A stretch of 25,909 nt of DNA from an uncultured Sutterella sp. (GCA_905212345.1 CAJMEC010000024.1:1-25909), one strand, 5' to 3'; shown: positions 15,703-24,532, numbered from the stretch's first letter. Program-made: numbers and translations. Notes: generated by a model not told the origin, from the letters alone.

Positions 15703-16847
15703 GAAGCGCCGATATTCCGCTCTCTCTTTATGTGCACTGGCCATGGTGCGTGAGAAAATGTCCCTATTGTGACTTTAATTCTCACGCCCTCGCTTCTTCA
15801 TGCGATCCGTCCCATCAATATATTGATGCCCTGATTCACGATTTAAAGCGTTCCATCGCTTATGCTCAAAATCGTGAACTCATCAGTATTTTCATCGGCG
15901 GAGGAACGCCCTCTCTCATTATTCCTCAGGAATTAGAGCGCTTCCTAGAGGCCGTTTTTTCTCATTTCAAAATCGCTTCGAACGTTGAAATTACCCTTGA
16001 AGCCAATCCCGGAACAGTCGATACGGCCCACTTTAAAGCCTACCGATCAATCGGCATCAATCGTCTCTCAATGGGGATTCAAAGCTTCAATGATGAACTT
16101 TTAAAACGGTTAGAGCGTATCCACAATAGCAAAGACGCCCGCAAAGCCATCAAAATCGCTCAGGAAACGTTTGAAAACTTCAATTTGGACGTGATGTTTG
16201 CCTTACCTGGTCAAACGCTAGAGGAGCTTAAATTTGAGCTTAACGAAGCCATTGCCGCCAAAAGCACCCATTTATCCTTTTACCAATTAACACTGGAACC
16301 CAACACCGTTTTCGCCAAACATGTTCCGGGTAACATTCCCGATCCTGATGTGATTTATCAGATGCAAGATTTGGTCGCCTCCACTCTGGAGAGGGCCGGT
16401 TTCGAACACTATGAAGTCTCAGGTTACGCCAAACCCGGTAAACGCTGCCGGCATAATCTCAATTACTGGCAATATGGGGATTACTTGGCGTGTGGCGCCG
16501 GCGCACACAGCAAAATCACATTGCAAGACGGCACCATCATCCGCGAGGCTCGTTTCATGCAGCCGGAAAGCTACATAAAGCATGCCGAGAAAGACAGCGC
16601 AGTGGCACACGAAAGAGTGGTTGCCAAAGAAGAACAAGCTTTTGAATTTATGTTAAATGTTCTGAGACTTCGTGAAGGTGCTCCGTTAGACCTATTGACT
16701 GAGCGAACCACCCTGAGTCTAGATGATATTCAACCTAGCATTGTCAAGGCTCAATCCTTAGGCCTAATGCCGCAGCCTTTGAATCGCTTCGTCACCACCG
16801 GTAAAGGATGGGACTTCTTATCTGATGTACAGGAAATTTTTCTCTGA
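15699..16847 (+). CDS. hemW: Radical-SAM haem chaperone HemW
   Basis: A 382-aa HemN-like radical-SAM protein. YVHWPWCVRKCPYCDFNSH carries the CxxxCxxC cluster motif (C17, C21, C24) followed directly by D-F as in HemW; true HemN coproporphyrinogen oxidases have an additional cluster Cys. GGGTPS (67-72) is the SAM-binding loop; LEANPGT and RLSMGIQSF are family-typical. The C-terminal HemN_C-type domain covers about 300-382. HemW inserts haem into respiratory enzymes. The rph-rdgB-hemW order is common in Burkholderiales. The frame overlaps rdgB by 4 nt and has no separate promoter. Confidence 0.95.
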   Translation: MRSADIPLSLYVHWPWCVRKCPYCDFNSHALASSCDPSHQYIDALIHDLKRSIAYAQNRELISIFIGGGTPSLIIPQELERFLEAVFSHFKIASNVEITLEANPGTVDTAHFKAYRSIGINRLSMGIQSFNDELLKRLERIHNSKDARKAIKIAQETFENFNLDVMFALPGQTLEELKFELNEAIAAKSTHLSFYQLTLEPNTVFAKHVPGNIPDPDVIYQMQDLVASTLERAGFEHYEVSGYAKPGKRCRHNLNYWQYGDYLACGAGAHSKITLQDGTIIREARFMQPESYIKHAEKDSAVAHERVVAKEEQAFEFMLNVLRLREGAPLDLLTERTTLSLDDIQPSIVKAQSLGLMPQPLNRFVTTGKGWDFLSDVQEIFL

Positions 16848-16896
16848 TCACAATTTCTAAGTTTTTCCACACTTACTGGGAAATTTTTCTAGGCAA

Positions 16897-16947
16897 GTGA
16901 GAAAGAAGTGGGAAATTTCCGAGTTATTTTCCCACTTCATTTCTCAC
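16897..16947. other. Long stem-loop between hemW and a small ORF
   Basis: GTGAGAAA (16897-16904) pairs with TTTCTCAC (16940-16947), and GAAGTGGGAAA (16905-16915) with TTTCCCACTTC (16928-16938). This makes a 19-bp stem with one bulged A (16939) and a 12-nt loop. No T-tract follows, so it is not a standard intrinsic terminator. A partial copy of one arm (ACTGGGAAATTT, 16875-16886, against AGTGGGAAATTT, 16907-16918) lies just upstream. Confidence 0.6.
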
Positions 16948-16964
16948 ATGAGGAAACCAAAATC

Positions 16965-17117
16965 ATGCGTAAGACGAAAGAGTTTACAAATGAGTCCCTA
17001 AAAACAGTTCCTGGAACTAAAGCGTTTGAAAAAACTCTTGAACCGGAAAGAATCCACAACGAAGGATACAACCATATGATTGAGTTGAGCGAGTATCAAG
17101 TAGCCATCCTGATCTAA
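16965..17117 (+). CDS. Small hypothetical protein (50 aa)
   Basis: ATG 16965 is preceded by GAGGAAA at good distance, directly after the long stem-loop. The product begins MRKTKEFTNESLKTVPGTKA and ends with IELSEYQVAILI. It is charged, without a signal peptide or membrane segment. I do not recognise it. It may be a genuine small protein, or a degenerate remnant of a mobile or toxin-antitoxin-like unit. The strong ribosome-binding site is the main support. The longer frame from GTG 16908 begins inside the hairpin and is less likely. Confidence 0.4.
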   Translation: MRKTKEFTNESLKTVPGTKAFEKTLEPERIHNEGYNHMIELSEYQVAILI

Positions 17118-17219
17118 AAAATCTGTAACGCCCTTATCCGTCATTAAACAATTCTTGAAAAGCAAAGCTCTCAGTAGCGGCTTGGCGTCGGCATGCCAGT
17201 GACAAAAGGCAAAGAAAAA

Positions 17220-17245
17220 AGAGAGACTGACGAATCAATCTCTCT
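17220..17245 (-). terminator. Terminator of the tRNA-Pro transcript
   Basis: On the minus strand AGAGAGATTGA, loop TTCG, TCAGTCTCTCT (one mismatch in 11 bp), then TTTTTTCTTTG. It lies 12 nt past the encoded CCA end of the tRNA. Confidence 0.85.
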
Positions 17246-17257
17246 TCTTGAATCTAA

Positions 17258-17335
<78 letters not shown>

Positions 17336-17348
17336 CGTAAGGATGGGA

Positions 17349-17377
17349 ATATTACACAATCCTATCCTGTTTGGCAA
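17349..17377 (-). promoter_or_regulatory. Promoter of tRNA-Pro
   Basis: TTGCCA (17377-17372), a 17-bp spacer and TAATAT (17354-17349) on the minus strand, placing the transcript start a few nucleotides before the tRNA 5' end at 17334. Confidence 0.65.
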
Positions 17378-17397
17378 ACTTCCCCATAATCACCCGG

Positions 17398-18291
17398 CTA
17401 TTTCTTCTTCCACATCATGGGAGAAGTGTAAATAAGTGATTGGTCATGATTCTTCGGCACTTTCATGCCGACCGTAAAGCCCTGACGCTCACCGGGCAAA
17501 GGCGGCACAACCAAGTGCGACGTATCTACCTTGGGCTTTTCTTCTTTTTGAATTTCTTCAGACTTTTCTTCTGAAGCAATCTTCATATCGCCAATCTTGG
17601 GACTGGGCTGCAAGAAATCCTCGCTATCCACACCAATGGCTCCCAAGTCGTACGAATGAGGCGCCGTGACTTCTTCTTGCTGCTCTTGGACTTCTTCCTG
17701 GGCCTCAGCATTCCTAGCCTCTTCTTCTGCCTCTCTCGCCAGAAGCTCGTTTAAATCTTCCGATACCAAGGCAAAATTTTCCACCGCGTCACGTTCGGCT
17801 TTCTCCTTGGCCTGTTGCTCCTGGCGACGGGACTCCTCCAGAGCGGGCGAGTCCAAAATAGCACGGATAGCTTTTAATTCCGCAAGCGCGGCTGCCAAAT
17901 CCAAAGCAGGTTTTTCAGGTTTTGTCTGCAAAGGAGCGCTGGCCTTGTCATCCAAAATACCTTTTACCTTATTTTGAATCTGCAACTCATGGATCTTATT
18001 GCGAGCGCCCAAGATCGTGTAGTGCTCTTCATAGAGCAAATGCTGAATGGTGCGAATCAGCGCCACGTCTTCCGAGCAATAGTAACGGCGGTTGCCCCTT
18101 TTGGTCGGGCGCAACTGCGGGAACTCTTGCTCCCAGAAACGCAGCACGGACGGATTCACGCCGATTGATTTGGCCACATCACCGATTGGCAGATAGCGAC
18201 CCAGAAGTTCTTCTTCCGGGCCATCCAATTCGGTGAGCTCGAAGTCTTTCGTATCGCCCTCGAGCATGCGTACCGGTTCTTCAGAAGCCAT
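17398..18291 (-). CDS. MerR-family transcriptional regulator with long acidic C-terminal region
   Basis: A 297-aa protein. A MerR-type winged HTH lies at about 33-104 (YLPIGDVAKSIGVNPSVLRFWE, then QLRPTKRGNRRYY and LIRTIQHLLYEEHYTILGA; shown in parts). The next 110 residues are Ala/Glu-rich and probably coiled coil (SRRQEQQAKEKAERD, EEEARNAEAQEEVQEQQ). No cysteines or ligand motif suggest a known MerR effector. The C-terminus (LVVPPLPGERQGFTV) is Pro-rich. The ATG at 18291 has GGGAGGA 5 nt upstream. It lies 18 nt after ihfA, so it is co-transcribed; the ihfA-merR pair is typical for Burkholderiales. Target genes are unknown. Confidence 0.92.
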   Translation of the reverse strand: MASEEPVRMLEGDTKDFELTELDGPEEELLGRYLPIGDVAKSIGVNPSVLRFWEQEFPQLRPTKRGNRRYYCSEDVALIRTIQHLLYEEHYTILGARNKIHELQIQNKVKGILDDKASAPLQTKPEKPALDLAAALAELKAIRAILDSPALEESRRQEQQAKEKAERDAVENFALVSEDLNELLAREAEEEARNAEAQEEVQEQQEEVTAPHSYDLGAIGVDSEDFLQPSPKIGDMKIASEEKSEEIQKEEKPKVDTSHLVVPPLPGERQGFTVGMKVPKNHDQSLIYTSPMMWKKK

Positions 18292-18309
18292 AATGGTCCT
18301 CCCGAAGCA

Positions 18310-18633
18310 TTAAAGGTTAGTGGTTTCGCGCAAAGAGGGGTGGGTCTTGGCGACCGCTTCTTTCAATTTCTGACTGGCATGAAAGGTCACCACACGGCGC
18401 GCCGTAATCGCGATTTCTTCGCCTGTCTTCGGATTTCGACCGGGGCGTTGGGCCTTATCGCGCAATTGGAAATTGCCGAATCCGGAAAGCTTCACGGTGC
18501 GACCGCTTTCAAGCGCCGCGCGGATTTCATCAAAAAACGCATCCACCATATCCTTGGCGTCGCGTTTATTCATTCCCATGCGGTTAAAAAGCATCTCCAC
18601 CAAGTCGGCTTTCGTCATGGTTTTCGTTTCCAT
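18310..18633 (-). CDS. ihfA: Integration host factor subunit alpha
   Basis: A 107-aa HU/IHF-family DNA-bending protein, the alpha half of the IHF heterodimer used in replication, recombination and transcription. TMTKADLVEMLFNRMGMNKR is typical of the alpha subunit. SGFGNFQLRDKAQRPGRNP includes the family signature and the flexible arm with the intercalating Pro (about P68). AGAGAG precedes the ATG. A possible promoter -10 TACAAT lies at 18677-18672 (minus), without a good -35. A hairpin separates it from pheT. Confidence 0.96.
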   Translation of the reverse strand: METKTMTKADLVEMLFNRMGMNKRDAKDMVDAFFDEIRAALESGRTVKLSGFGNFQLRDKAQRPGRNPKTGEEIAITARRVVTFHASQKLKEAVAKTHPSLRETTNL

Positions 18634-18730
18634 CTTGCTCTCTCTTTAATCGTGATTTTTGCAATGCGAGCATTGTAGCAAAGAAATGATTTTCCTTTGA
18701 TTTTTCAGCTCTTTTTCTGTTTTAAACTAA

Positions 18731-18760
18731 CCAAGGCCTCTCAAAAATGAAAGACCTTGG
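18731..18760 (-). terminator. Hairpin after pheT, possible partial terminator
   Basis: CCAAGG-x-CT-x-TC ... GA-x-AG-x-CCTTGG on the minus strand with a 6-nt loop, followed by TTAGTTTAAA. The U-tract is poor, so some read-through into ihfA is likely. Confidence 0.5.
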
Positions 18761-18788
18761 AGTTAGCGGCGGTCTCTGGCAACTGCCT

Positions 18789-21209
18789 TTATTGACGCAA
18801 CACCGCGCCTTGCGTTGCGAGCGCTTGCACCACGGCAGCCAACGCGGCCTCTGCGTCTTCACTCGAATAGTTTTCATCTTCAGGCTGAATTGTCAGGCGG
18901 AATGCCATGCTTACTTCAGCCGGCTTATCGCCATCGGCAGCTTTGTGGTAAAGGTCAAAGAGATCAAGCGAGACAAAGCCTGCCAAACGCTTATCCGTTT
19001 GAGCCGCTTGAGCGACCGCCTTTTGCAGCGCCATGAAGGTCACACCATGCGGCACCACCACACTCACGTCACGCGAAATGGGTTGGAACTTGCTCACCGG
19101 CGTATGCCAAGGCACAGACTTATGCAAAATGGAGGCTACATCTAATTCAAAAACAATCGGCGCATGCGGCAAACCGTAGGTCTGCTGAAGTTTCGGATGC
19201 AATTCACCCACAAAACCGATTTCCTTACCATCGAGCATAATCGCCGCGCTACGCCCCGGATGCAAAGCCGGGAAGCTCTTGGCCACAAACGAAGCTTCAA
19301 GCGGGGCAATCAAGCGTTCGACATCACCCTTGGCGTCAAAGAAATCAGCCAATCGCGCTGGCACCGCCCACTGCTCACCCATGGCATCACCGTAAAGTAG
19401 ACCCGCAATACGAACCGGCTGATCAACCCCCTTGACAGAATGCTCTGTTGTCACCACCGATTCATCGCGGCGGAAAATACGGCCGACTTCAAAAAGTTTG
19501 GCACTCGTTACCTTACGGTTTAAGTTGTATTTCAAAATATCAACCAAGCCGCCCACCATCTGCGTGCGCATAACCGATAATTGGCTTGCGATCGGATTTA
19601 AGAGTTCGATCGGCTGGTCGTTGCCGGCGAAATCTATTTCCCATTCACGAGGCACAAAGCTGAAATTGATGAGTTCTTGATAACCCAAGTCAGCCAACTT
19701 CATTCGAAGGCTGTGCACGCTTCGCATACCTTCAGGACGCGTATGCATGTAAGCGCGAGCCATCGGCGGCTGATCAGGTAGCTTTTCGTACCCCACCAAG
19801 CGAGCCACTTCTTCAATCAAATCTTCTTCGATTTCAATATCGAAACGATAGGTCGGAGCCTTAACGCTAAAGACCTCATCTTCAAGCGTAAATTCAAAAC
19901 CCAAGCGCTTAAAGCATTCAGCCATCGTGGCCGTATCGATGTCCATGCCGATTACCTTGCGGGCTCGATCGGCACGCATCTTCACCTCATGGCGTTCAGG
20001 CAAAACGGTCACGGCATCAATGACAGGGCCAATGGCCGTCGTTTCTGTTCCGCAAATTTCCGTCACCAAACGGGTGATGTAATTTAAAACCTTCTCTGTC
20101 TGACCGAAGTCCACACCGCGTTCATAACGGTAGGCCGCATCAGTTGAGAAATTCAGGCGACGGCAGCGGCCTTGGATAGCCTTTTGATGCCAGAAAGCCG
20201 ATTCGATAGAAATGCAAGTCGTTTCATCGGTCACCTTGGTGTCTTCTCCACCCATGATGCCGGCGAGCACCTTCGGGCCATTGGCGTCACAAATAACACC
20301 CAGTTCGGCATCAACGTCCACCGTCTGACCGTTTAAGAGCTCGATTTTTTCGCCGGACTTACCCCAACGAACCGTATAAGCGCCACCTACGATCTTTTGA
20401 GCATCACTAAAGTGTGTCGGGATACCAGTTTCCAACATCACATAGTTGGAAATATCCACTAGAGCAGAGATGCTTCGCTGACCGCTTCTTTCCAAACGAT
20501 CCTTCATCCATTGAGGAGTTGGAGCATGGATATTGAGGTTATCGATACGACGCGTCGTATAGCGGCCACACAAATCCGGCGCCTCAATCTTGATATCAAT
20601 CTTGGTGTCGGAATTGGCCGGCACTTCAGGCATTTCAGGCAACGTCAGAGGCGCGCCCGTAACGGCATGCAGGTCCCTTGCCACACCGATTAAAGAAAGA
20701 GCGTCACCGCGATTCGGCGTCAGTTTGATTTCAATCTTTTTGTCATCCAAATGACAGGCCGTGCGAATATCCTCACCAATCGTCAGATCATCGGGCAGAA
20801 TCCACAAACCGGTGTGATCTTCCGTAATGCCCAATTCACGAGCAGAGCAAAGCATCCCCATGGAAACTTCGCCGCGCATCTTGGCCTTTTTAATCGTGAA
20901 GTTGCCCGGCAAAACTGCGCCGATCTTGGCGCACGGCACCAAAATGCCTTCGCGCACATTGGGGGCGCCGCATACAATCTGCAAGGGCTCACCGCCATCG
21001 CCAACGTCGACTTGGCAGATGTGCAAGTGATCAGAATTCTCATGATCTTTAACGGAGAGCACTCGGGCCACCACAACGCCTGAGAAGGCCGGAGCAACCG
21101 AACTTACCTCCTCGACTTCAAGCCCCGCCATCGTCATGGCTTCACACAATTCGTCCGTTGTCAGATCCGGATTAATGTAGGAACGTAACCAGCTTTCAGA
21201 AAATAACAT
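18789..21209 (-). CDS. pheT: Phenylalanyl-tRNA synthetase beta subunit
   Basis: The 806-aa large subunit of the alpha2beta2 PheRS. The N-terminus (MLFSESWLRSYINPDL) is followed by a tRNA-binding OB domain (about 39-150, VVVARVLSVKDHENSDHLHICQ in parts, and IVCGAPNVREG). The B3/B4 editing domain is central, with RRIDNL and CRRLNFSTDAAYRYERGVDF. The B5 domain has EEDLIEEVARLVGYEKLP. The C-terminal anticodon-binding FDX-ACB domain begins near KFQPISRDVSVVVPH. Full normal length. AGAGAAAA precedes the ATG; pheS ends 30 nt upstream. Confidence 0.97.
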   Translation of the reverse strand: MLFSESWLRSYINPDLTTDELCEAMTMAGLEVEEVSSVAPAFSGVVVARVLSVKDHENSDHLHICQVDVGDGGEPLQIVCGAPNVREGILVPCAKIGAVLPGNFTIKKAKMRGEVSMGMLCSARELGITEDHTGLWILPDDLTIGEDIRTACHLDDKKIEIKLTPNRGDALSLIGVARDLHAVTGAPLTLPEMPEVPANSDTKIDIKIEAPDLCGRYTTRRIDNLNIHAPTPQWMKDRLERSGQRSISALVDISNYVMLETGIPTHFSDAQKIVGGAYTVRWGKSGEKIELLNGQTVDVDAELGVICDANGPKVLAGIMGGEDTKVTDETTCISIESAFWHQKAIQGRCRRLNFSTDAAYRYERGVDFGQTEKVLNYITRLVTEICGTETTAIGPVIDAVTVLPERHEVKMRADRARKVIGMDIDTATMAECFKRLGFEFTLEDEVFSVKAPTYRFDIEIEEDLIEEVARLVGYEKLPDQPPMARAYMHTRPEGMRSVHSLRMKLADLGYQELINFSFVPREWEIDFAGNDQPIELLNPIASQLSVMRTQMVGGLVDILKYNLNRKVTSAKLFEVGRIFRRDESVVTTEHSVKGVDQPVRIAGLLYGDAMGEQWAVPARLADFFDAKGDVERLIAPLEASFVAKSFPALHPGRSAAIMLDGKEIGFVGELHPKLQQTYGLPHAPIVFELDVASILHKSVPWHTPVSKFQPISRDVSVVVPHGVTFMALQKAVAQAAQTDKRLAGFVSLDLFDLYHKAADGDKPAEVSMAFRLTIQPEDENYSSEDAEAALAAVVQALATQGAVLRQ

Positions 21210-21239
21210 CTTGTTTTCTCTTTTTAAATTGTTGAGCCA

Positions 21240-22259
21240 TTAACGATTAAATTGCTTCAAAAAGCGTAAATCGCCTTCAAAGAAAAGACGCAAATCGTCA
21301 ATTCCGTAACGCAACATCGTCAAGCGTTCAAGACCGGAACCGAACGCAAAACCGATATAGCGTTCGGGATCTAAACCGTAGTTACGGACCACATTCGGGT
21401 GAACTTCACCTGCGCCTGAAATTTCCAACCAACGGCCCTTCTTCGGTCCGCTTGTAAACATCATGTCCACTTCCACGGACGGTTCCGTAAACGGGAAATA
21501 GCTTGGGCGGAAGCGAACTTTCAATTCATCCGTTTCAAAGAATTGACGCAAGAAATCGGTGTACACGCCCTTTAAGTCTGAGAAGCTGACATCGGTGTCA
21601 ATCCAAAGACCTTCGACCTGATGAAACATCGGCGAGTGGGTGGCATCGCTGTCAACACGGTAGGTGCGCCCAGGCGCCAACACTTTAATTGGAGGCGTAT
21701 GGGTGCGGGCATAACGCACCTGCATGGGCGAAGTGTGTGGACGAAGGGGCAAAAGCTTACCCGTTTCATCCTTCATGTCCACATAAAATGTATCCTGCAT
21801 GGAGCGAGCCGGGTGATTGGGCGGGTTATTCAAAGCCGTAAACGAATACCAGTCCGTTTCAATTTCAGGACCATCAGCCACATCAAAACCAATCGAGCGG
21901 AAGATTTCCTCAATACACATCTGCGTCATGATGACCGGATGCACGCCTCCTTGCGGATATTTACGACCGGGCAATGTCACATCCAACGCTTCGGCAGCAA
22001 GCCTTGCCGCCAACTTTTCATTGGCCAATTCTTCACGACGAGCTTCGAGCGCTTGTTCGATGGCGCGCTTAGCGCCCCCCAACGCTTGTCCCATTTCACG
22101 CTTTTCTTCGTGCGTGAGTTTTGAGAGACCTTTCATTAAAACCGTAATAGAGCCGGTTTTCCCTAAAAATTTAGCCTTCGCGTCTTCCAGAGCGGCGGGC
22201 GTCGTCGCCTCGGCAAAAGCACTCTGCGCTTGGGCAATGATCTGGGACAAATCTTGCAT
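21240..22259 (-). CDS. pheS: Phenylalanyl-tRNA synthetase alpha subunit
   Basis: The 339-aa catalytic class-II aaRS subunit, which activates Phe and charges tRNA-Phe. The N-terminal coiled coil is followed by AMP-binding motif 2 (FHQVEGLWID) and motif 3 (GFAFGSGLERLTMLRYGIDD). KYPQGGVHPV and NPPNHPARSMQDTFYV are family-typical. The frame opens at TTG 22283, but ATG 22259 gives the usual start MQDLSQIIAQ. A TATAAT box at 22300-22295 leaves a leader of about 25-30 nt. No Phe-rich leader peptide is visible, so pheM-type attenuation is not evident. Confidence 0.96.
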   Translation of the reverse strand: MQDLSQIIAQAQSAFAEATTPAALEDAKAKFLGKTGSITVLMKGLSKLTHEEKREMGQALGGAKRAIEQALEARREELANEKLAARLAAEALDVTLPGRKYPQGGVHPVIMTQMCIEEIFRSIGFDVADGPEIETDWYSFTALNNPPNHPARSMQDTFYVDMKDETGKLLPLRPHTSPMQVRYARTHTPPIKVLAPGRTYRVDSDATHSPMFHQVEGLWIDTDVSFSDLKGVYTDFLRQFFETDELKVRFRPSYFPFTEPSVEVDMMFTSGPKKGRWLEISGAGEVHPNVVRNYGLDPERYIGFAFGSGLERLTMLRYGIDDLRLFFEGDLRFLKQFNR

Positions 22260-22294
22260 GATTATTCGCTTGTTATAAGTCAAAGAAAGTTTTA

Positions 22295-22323
22295 ATTATA
22301 GTCCGAACAAAATCGCTTTTCAC
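22295..22323 (-). promoter_or_regulatory. Promoter of the pheST operon
   Basis: GTGAAA (22323-22318), a 17-bp spacer and a perfect TATAAT (22300-22295) on the minus strand upstream of pheS. Confidence 0.6.
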
Positions 22324-22407
22324 CCTGATTTTCAAGGCTTTTTCCTAACTTTTACCGCCTTTTCTCTGAGCCATTATTCATGAAAAAAATTGTTCTGAAC
22401 GCCTCGT

Positions 22408-22469
22408 ATCGGAGTACACTGGAATTAAGGACAGAGGCAAAAATTCATAATAATCAACTTGTTGAATTT
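22408..22469 (+). promoter_or_regulatory. Promoter motif and leader hairpin of the first universal stress gene
   Basis: ATCGG-A-GTACACTG-G-AATTAAG (22408-22429) includes a -10-like TACACT. It is followed by a leader stem AAATTCA / TGAATTT (22441-22447 and 22463-22469). The same arrangement recurs before the second universal stress gene. The -35 region is poor, suggesting an activator or alternative sigma factor. Confidence 0.5.
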
Positions 22470-22525
22470 AAAGAATTTTTTGCAATCCCTCCGAAATAAA
22501 CAAACATAACATGGAGAATGGATTT

Positions 22526-23416
22526 ATGCGTGTGATAGTTCCTGTTGATGGCGGTAGAGACTGCCGTGAAGCGATTCGATTTATTGCCTCGAAAAAAGAA
22601 TGGTTTGAACAAGAAAAACCTGAGGTTGAACTTGTTTATGTTCAAAAACCGATTGTAGAACGCGCTACGGAACAGGCCGAATTCAACATGGGGGCGTATT
22701 ACGAAGCGCAGTCCAAGGCCGTCTGGTCCGGCATGCGTGAAGAAATTGACGCAATTCCAGGAGAAGTGAAAAAGACTGCTTTGGTGGGGCACCCTGCTCA
22801 AGTTATTCCGGACTACGCTAATGAGAAAAAAGCCGACCTGATCGTCATGGGTGCTCGAGGCTTGAGTGCGCTGCAAAACCTTTATTTGGGTTCTGTATCG
22901 CTGGCGACAATTGCCTCTTCCAAGTGCCCGGTGCTTGTTTTCCGTCAAACAACTGAGGTGAAACCCTCCGGTCTGCACATTGGCCTGTCCGTTGACGACT
23001 CTCCCTTTGGACCCAAATGCGCAGATTATTTGATCGCTCACCGTCACTTCTTCGGCAAAGACGCAACATTTGAGATCATTAATGTGGTGCCGGACGATCC
23101 GCTTTATGCGCCGGACTTTGTCAACGAAGGACCAATACCACCTCAAATGACTTGGGAAGAAATACAAGGGCTCGAATTTGAAGCCTCCGTTAAATCACCG
23201 GTCGAAAAATTCGATATCGCCGGCGTTCCGGTTAGAGCTGTTAAGCTTATCGGCAATCCCGAAGACGTCCTTCCGAAGTACGCGGACGAGCATCTGGATG
23301 TTATGGTCATGGGTACGCACGGCAAAGGTGCGCTTCGCTCACTCGTGTTCGGCAGTTCCACTCGCGCCATGATTGCTGCAACAAATTTGCCGATTTTGGT
23401 GGTACCCAATGTCTAA
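22526..23416 (+). CDS. Universal stress protein with two Usp domains (copy 1)
   Basis: A 296-aa tandem UspA-domain protein. Each half carries the ATP-binding loop G-x2-G-x9-G-S: GARGLSALQNLYLGS in the first and GTHGKGALRSLVFGSS in the second. Such proteins bind ATP and support survival under starvation, oxidative or low-oxygen stress. ATG 22526 is chosen over ATG 22511 because GGAG (22513-22516) serves it and the paralogue also begins MRV-IPVDGG. No membrane segment, so cytoplasmic. The antisense 237-codon open frame is a shadow. It has its own terminator. Confidence 0.93.
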   Translation: MRVIVPVDGGRDCREAIRFIASKKEWFEQEKPEVELVYVQKPIVERATEQAEFNMGAYYEAQSKAVWSGMREEIDAIPGEVKKTALVGHPAQVIPDYANEKKADLIVMGARGLSALQNLYLGSVSLATIASSKCPVLVFRQTTEVKPSGLHIGLSVDDSPFGPKCADYLIAHRHFFGKDATFEIINVVPDDPLYAPDFVNEGPIPPQMTWEEIQGLEFEASVKSPVEKFDIAGVPVRAVKLIGNPEDVLPKYADEHLDVMVMGTHGKGALRSLVFGSSTRAMIAATNLPILVVPNV

Positions 23417-23453
23417 TCAATAGTGGTTTTGTTATTTAACGAAACCATCTCGC

Positions 23454-23484
23454 GAGCCCCAAGCGATTTCGTCGCGAGGGGCTC
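23454..23484 (+). terminator. Terminator of universal stress gene copy 1
   Basis: GAGCCCC / GGGGCTC stem with an inner GCGA/TCGC pairing, followed by TTTCTTTTCTTT, 38 nt past the stop. Confidence 0.85.
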
Positions 23485-23541
23485 TTTCTTTTCTTTGCCT
23501 TTTATCAATAGTTAGCGTTTACCCTTACTCGTAAACACGGA

Positions 23542-23602
23542 ATCGGCGTACACTGAAATTAAGAAAGAAATAACTCAATATATTTACGTAACTTATTGAG
23601 TT
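23542..23602 (+). promoter_or_regulatory. Promoter motif and leader hairpin of the second universal stress gene
   Basis: ATCGG-C-GTACACTG-A-AATTAAG (23542-23563) differs at two positions from the motif before copy 1. It is followed by a perfect 9-bp leader stem AACTCAATA / TATTGAGTT (23572-23580 and 23594-23602). Confidence 0.5.
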
Positions 23603-23635
23603 TTAACGGTTTATTGTTCATATACGGAGTGTTTT

Positions 23636-24532
23636 ATGCGTGTATTGATTCCTGTTGACGGTGGCGCAGACTGCCGAGAAGCGATTCGTTTTGTGACCAG
23701 CAGAAAATCTTGGCTTACCAATCAAAAACCACAGATTGAGTTGCTCTACGTGCAAAAACCTTATATTGAGCATCCGATGGAAGAAGGGGATTTTGATATT
23801 CAGTCTTGGTACTACGATGACAAAATCAAGGCGGTATTTGATGACATGGCTGAAGATATCGCAACGCTGCCTGAAAATGTTATCAAGACGAGTAAGATCG
23901 GTCACCCGGCCAAGGTTATCGCGAGCTACGCTCGTGAAATCGGTGCGGACCTTATTGTGATGGGCGCTCGAGGTTTAAGCGCTCTAAAGAATCTTTATTT
24001 AGGTTCTGTTTCTTTGGGCACAATTGCCAAAGCCACTTGTCCTGTTCTCGTTTGCCGTGAACATTACACCCCCAAGGATGAAAATCTCAGGATCGGTATT
24101 GCGGTTGACGGCTCCGGTTTTGGTGATCTTTGCACAAAATTTGCGATTCAGAATAAAGACTTGTTCGGCACCGACGCTTCCTTTGAAGTCATTTATGTTC
24201 ACGCGGATGAGGAAACGGTTCCCACAGAACTTCTGGATAAGGGCGTGCTTGAGCTCGACAAAACTTTACCTAAGTACGAGCATGAAGAGTACGTCAACGC
24301 TGTTGAGTCGCCTCTGTCTCAACTGAAAGCGGCGGGCCTTAAAGCCGAGCCTGTTGAGTTGCGCGGTTCACTACAGACAACACTTACCCACTACGCTGAT
24401 GAAAATCTCGACATGGTTGTAATGGGCTCGCACGGCAAGGGCCGCATAAGCTCGTTGGTCTTTGGCAGTTCCACCCGCGCCATGGTGGCTTCCTGCAGAA
24501 TGCCAATTTTCATTGTCCCCGGTGAAGCCTAA
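23636..24532 (+). CDS. Universal stress protein with two Usp domains (copy 2)
   Basis: A 298-aa paralogue of the preceding gene, beginning MRVLIPVDGGADCREAIRFV. Both ATP-binding loops are intact: GARGLSALKNLYLGS and GSHGKGRISSLVFGSS. CGGAG lies 7 nt before the ATG. The pair arose by tandem duplication but is diverged, especially in the linker and the middle of the second domain. Each copy has its own promoter motif, leader hairpin and terminator, so they are two separate transcripts that probably respond to one signal. Confidence 0.93.
   Translation: MRVLIPVDGGADCREAIRFVTSRKSWLTNQKPQIELLYVQKPYIEHPMEEGDFDIQSWYYDDKIKAVFDDMAEDIATLPENVIKTSKIGHPAKVIASYAREIGADLIVMGARGLSALKNLYLGSVSLGTIAKATCPVLVCREHYTPKDENLRIGIAVDGSGFGDLCTKFAIQNKDLFGTDASFEVIYVHADEETVPTELLDKGVLELDKTLPKYEHEEYVNAVESPLSQLKAAGLKAEPVELRGSLQTTLTHYADENLDMVVMGSHGKGRISSLVFGSSTRAMVASCRMPIFIVPGEA

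Noticed and set aside
22260..22300. pheM-type leader peptide or attenuator before pheS
   Set aside because: The leader is only about 25-30 nt after TATAAT; there is no room for a Phe-rich peptide or competing hairpins.
22454..23167. 237-codon minus-strand frame across the first universal stress gene
   Set aside because: It is antisense to a gene with both Usp ATP-binding loops; the translation is Cys/His/Phe-rich without motifs, a codon-bias shadow.
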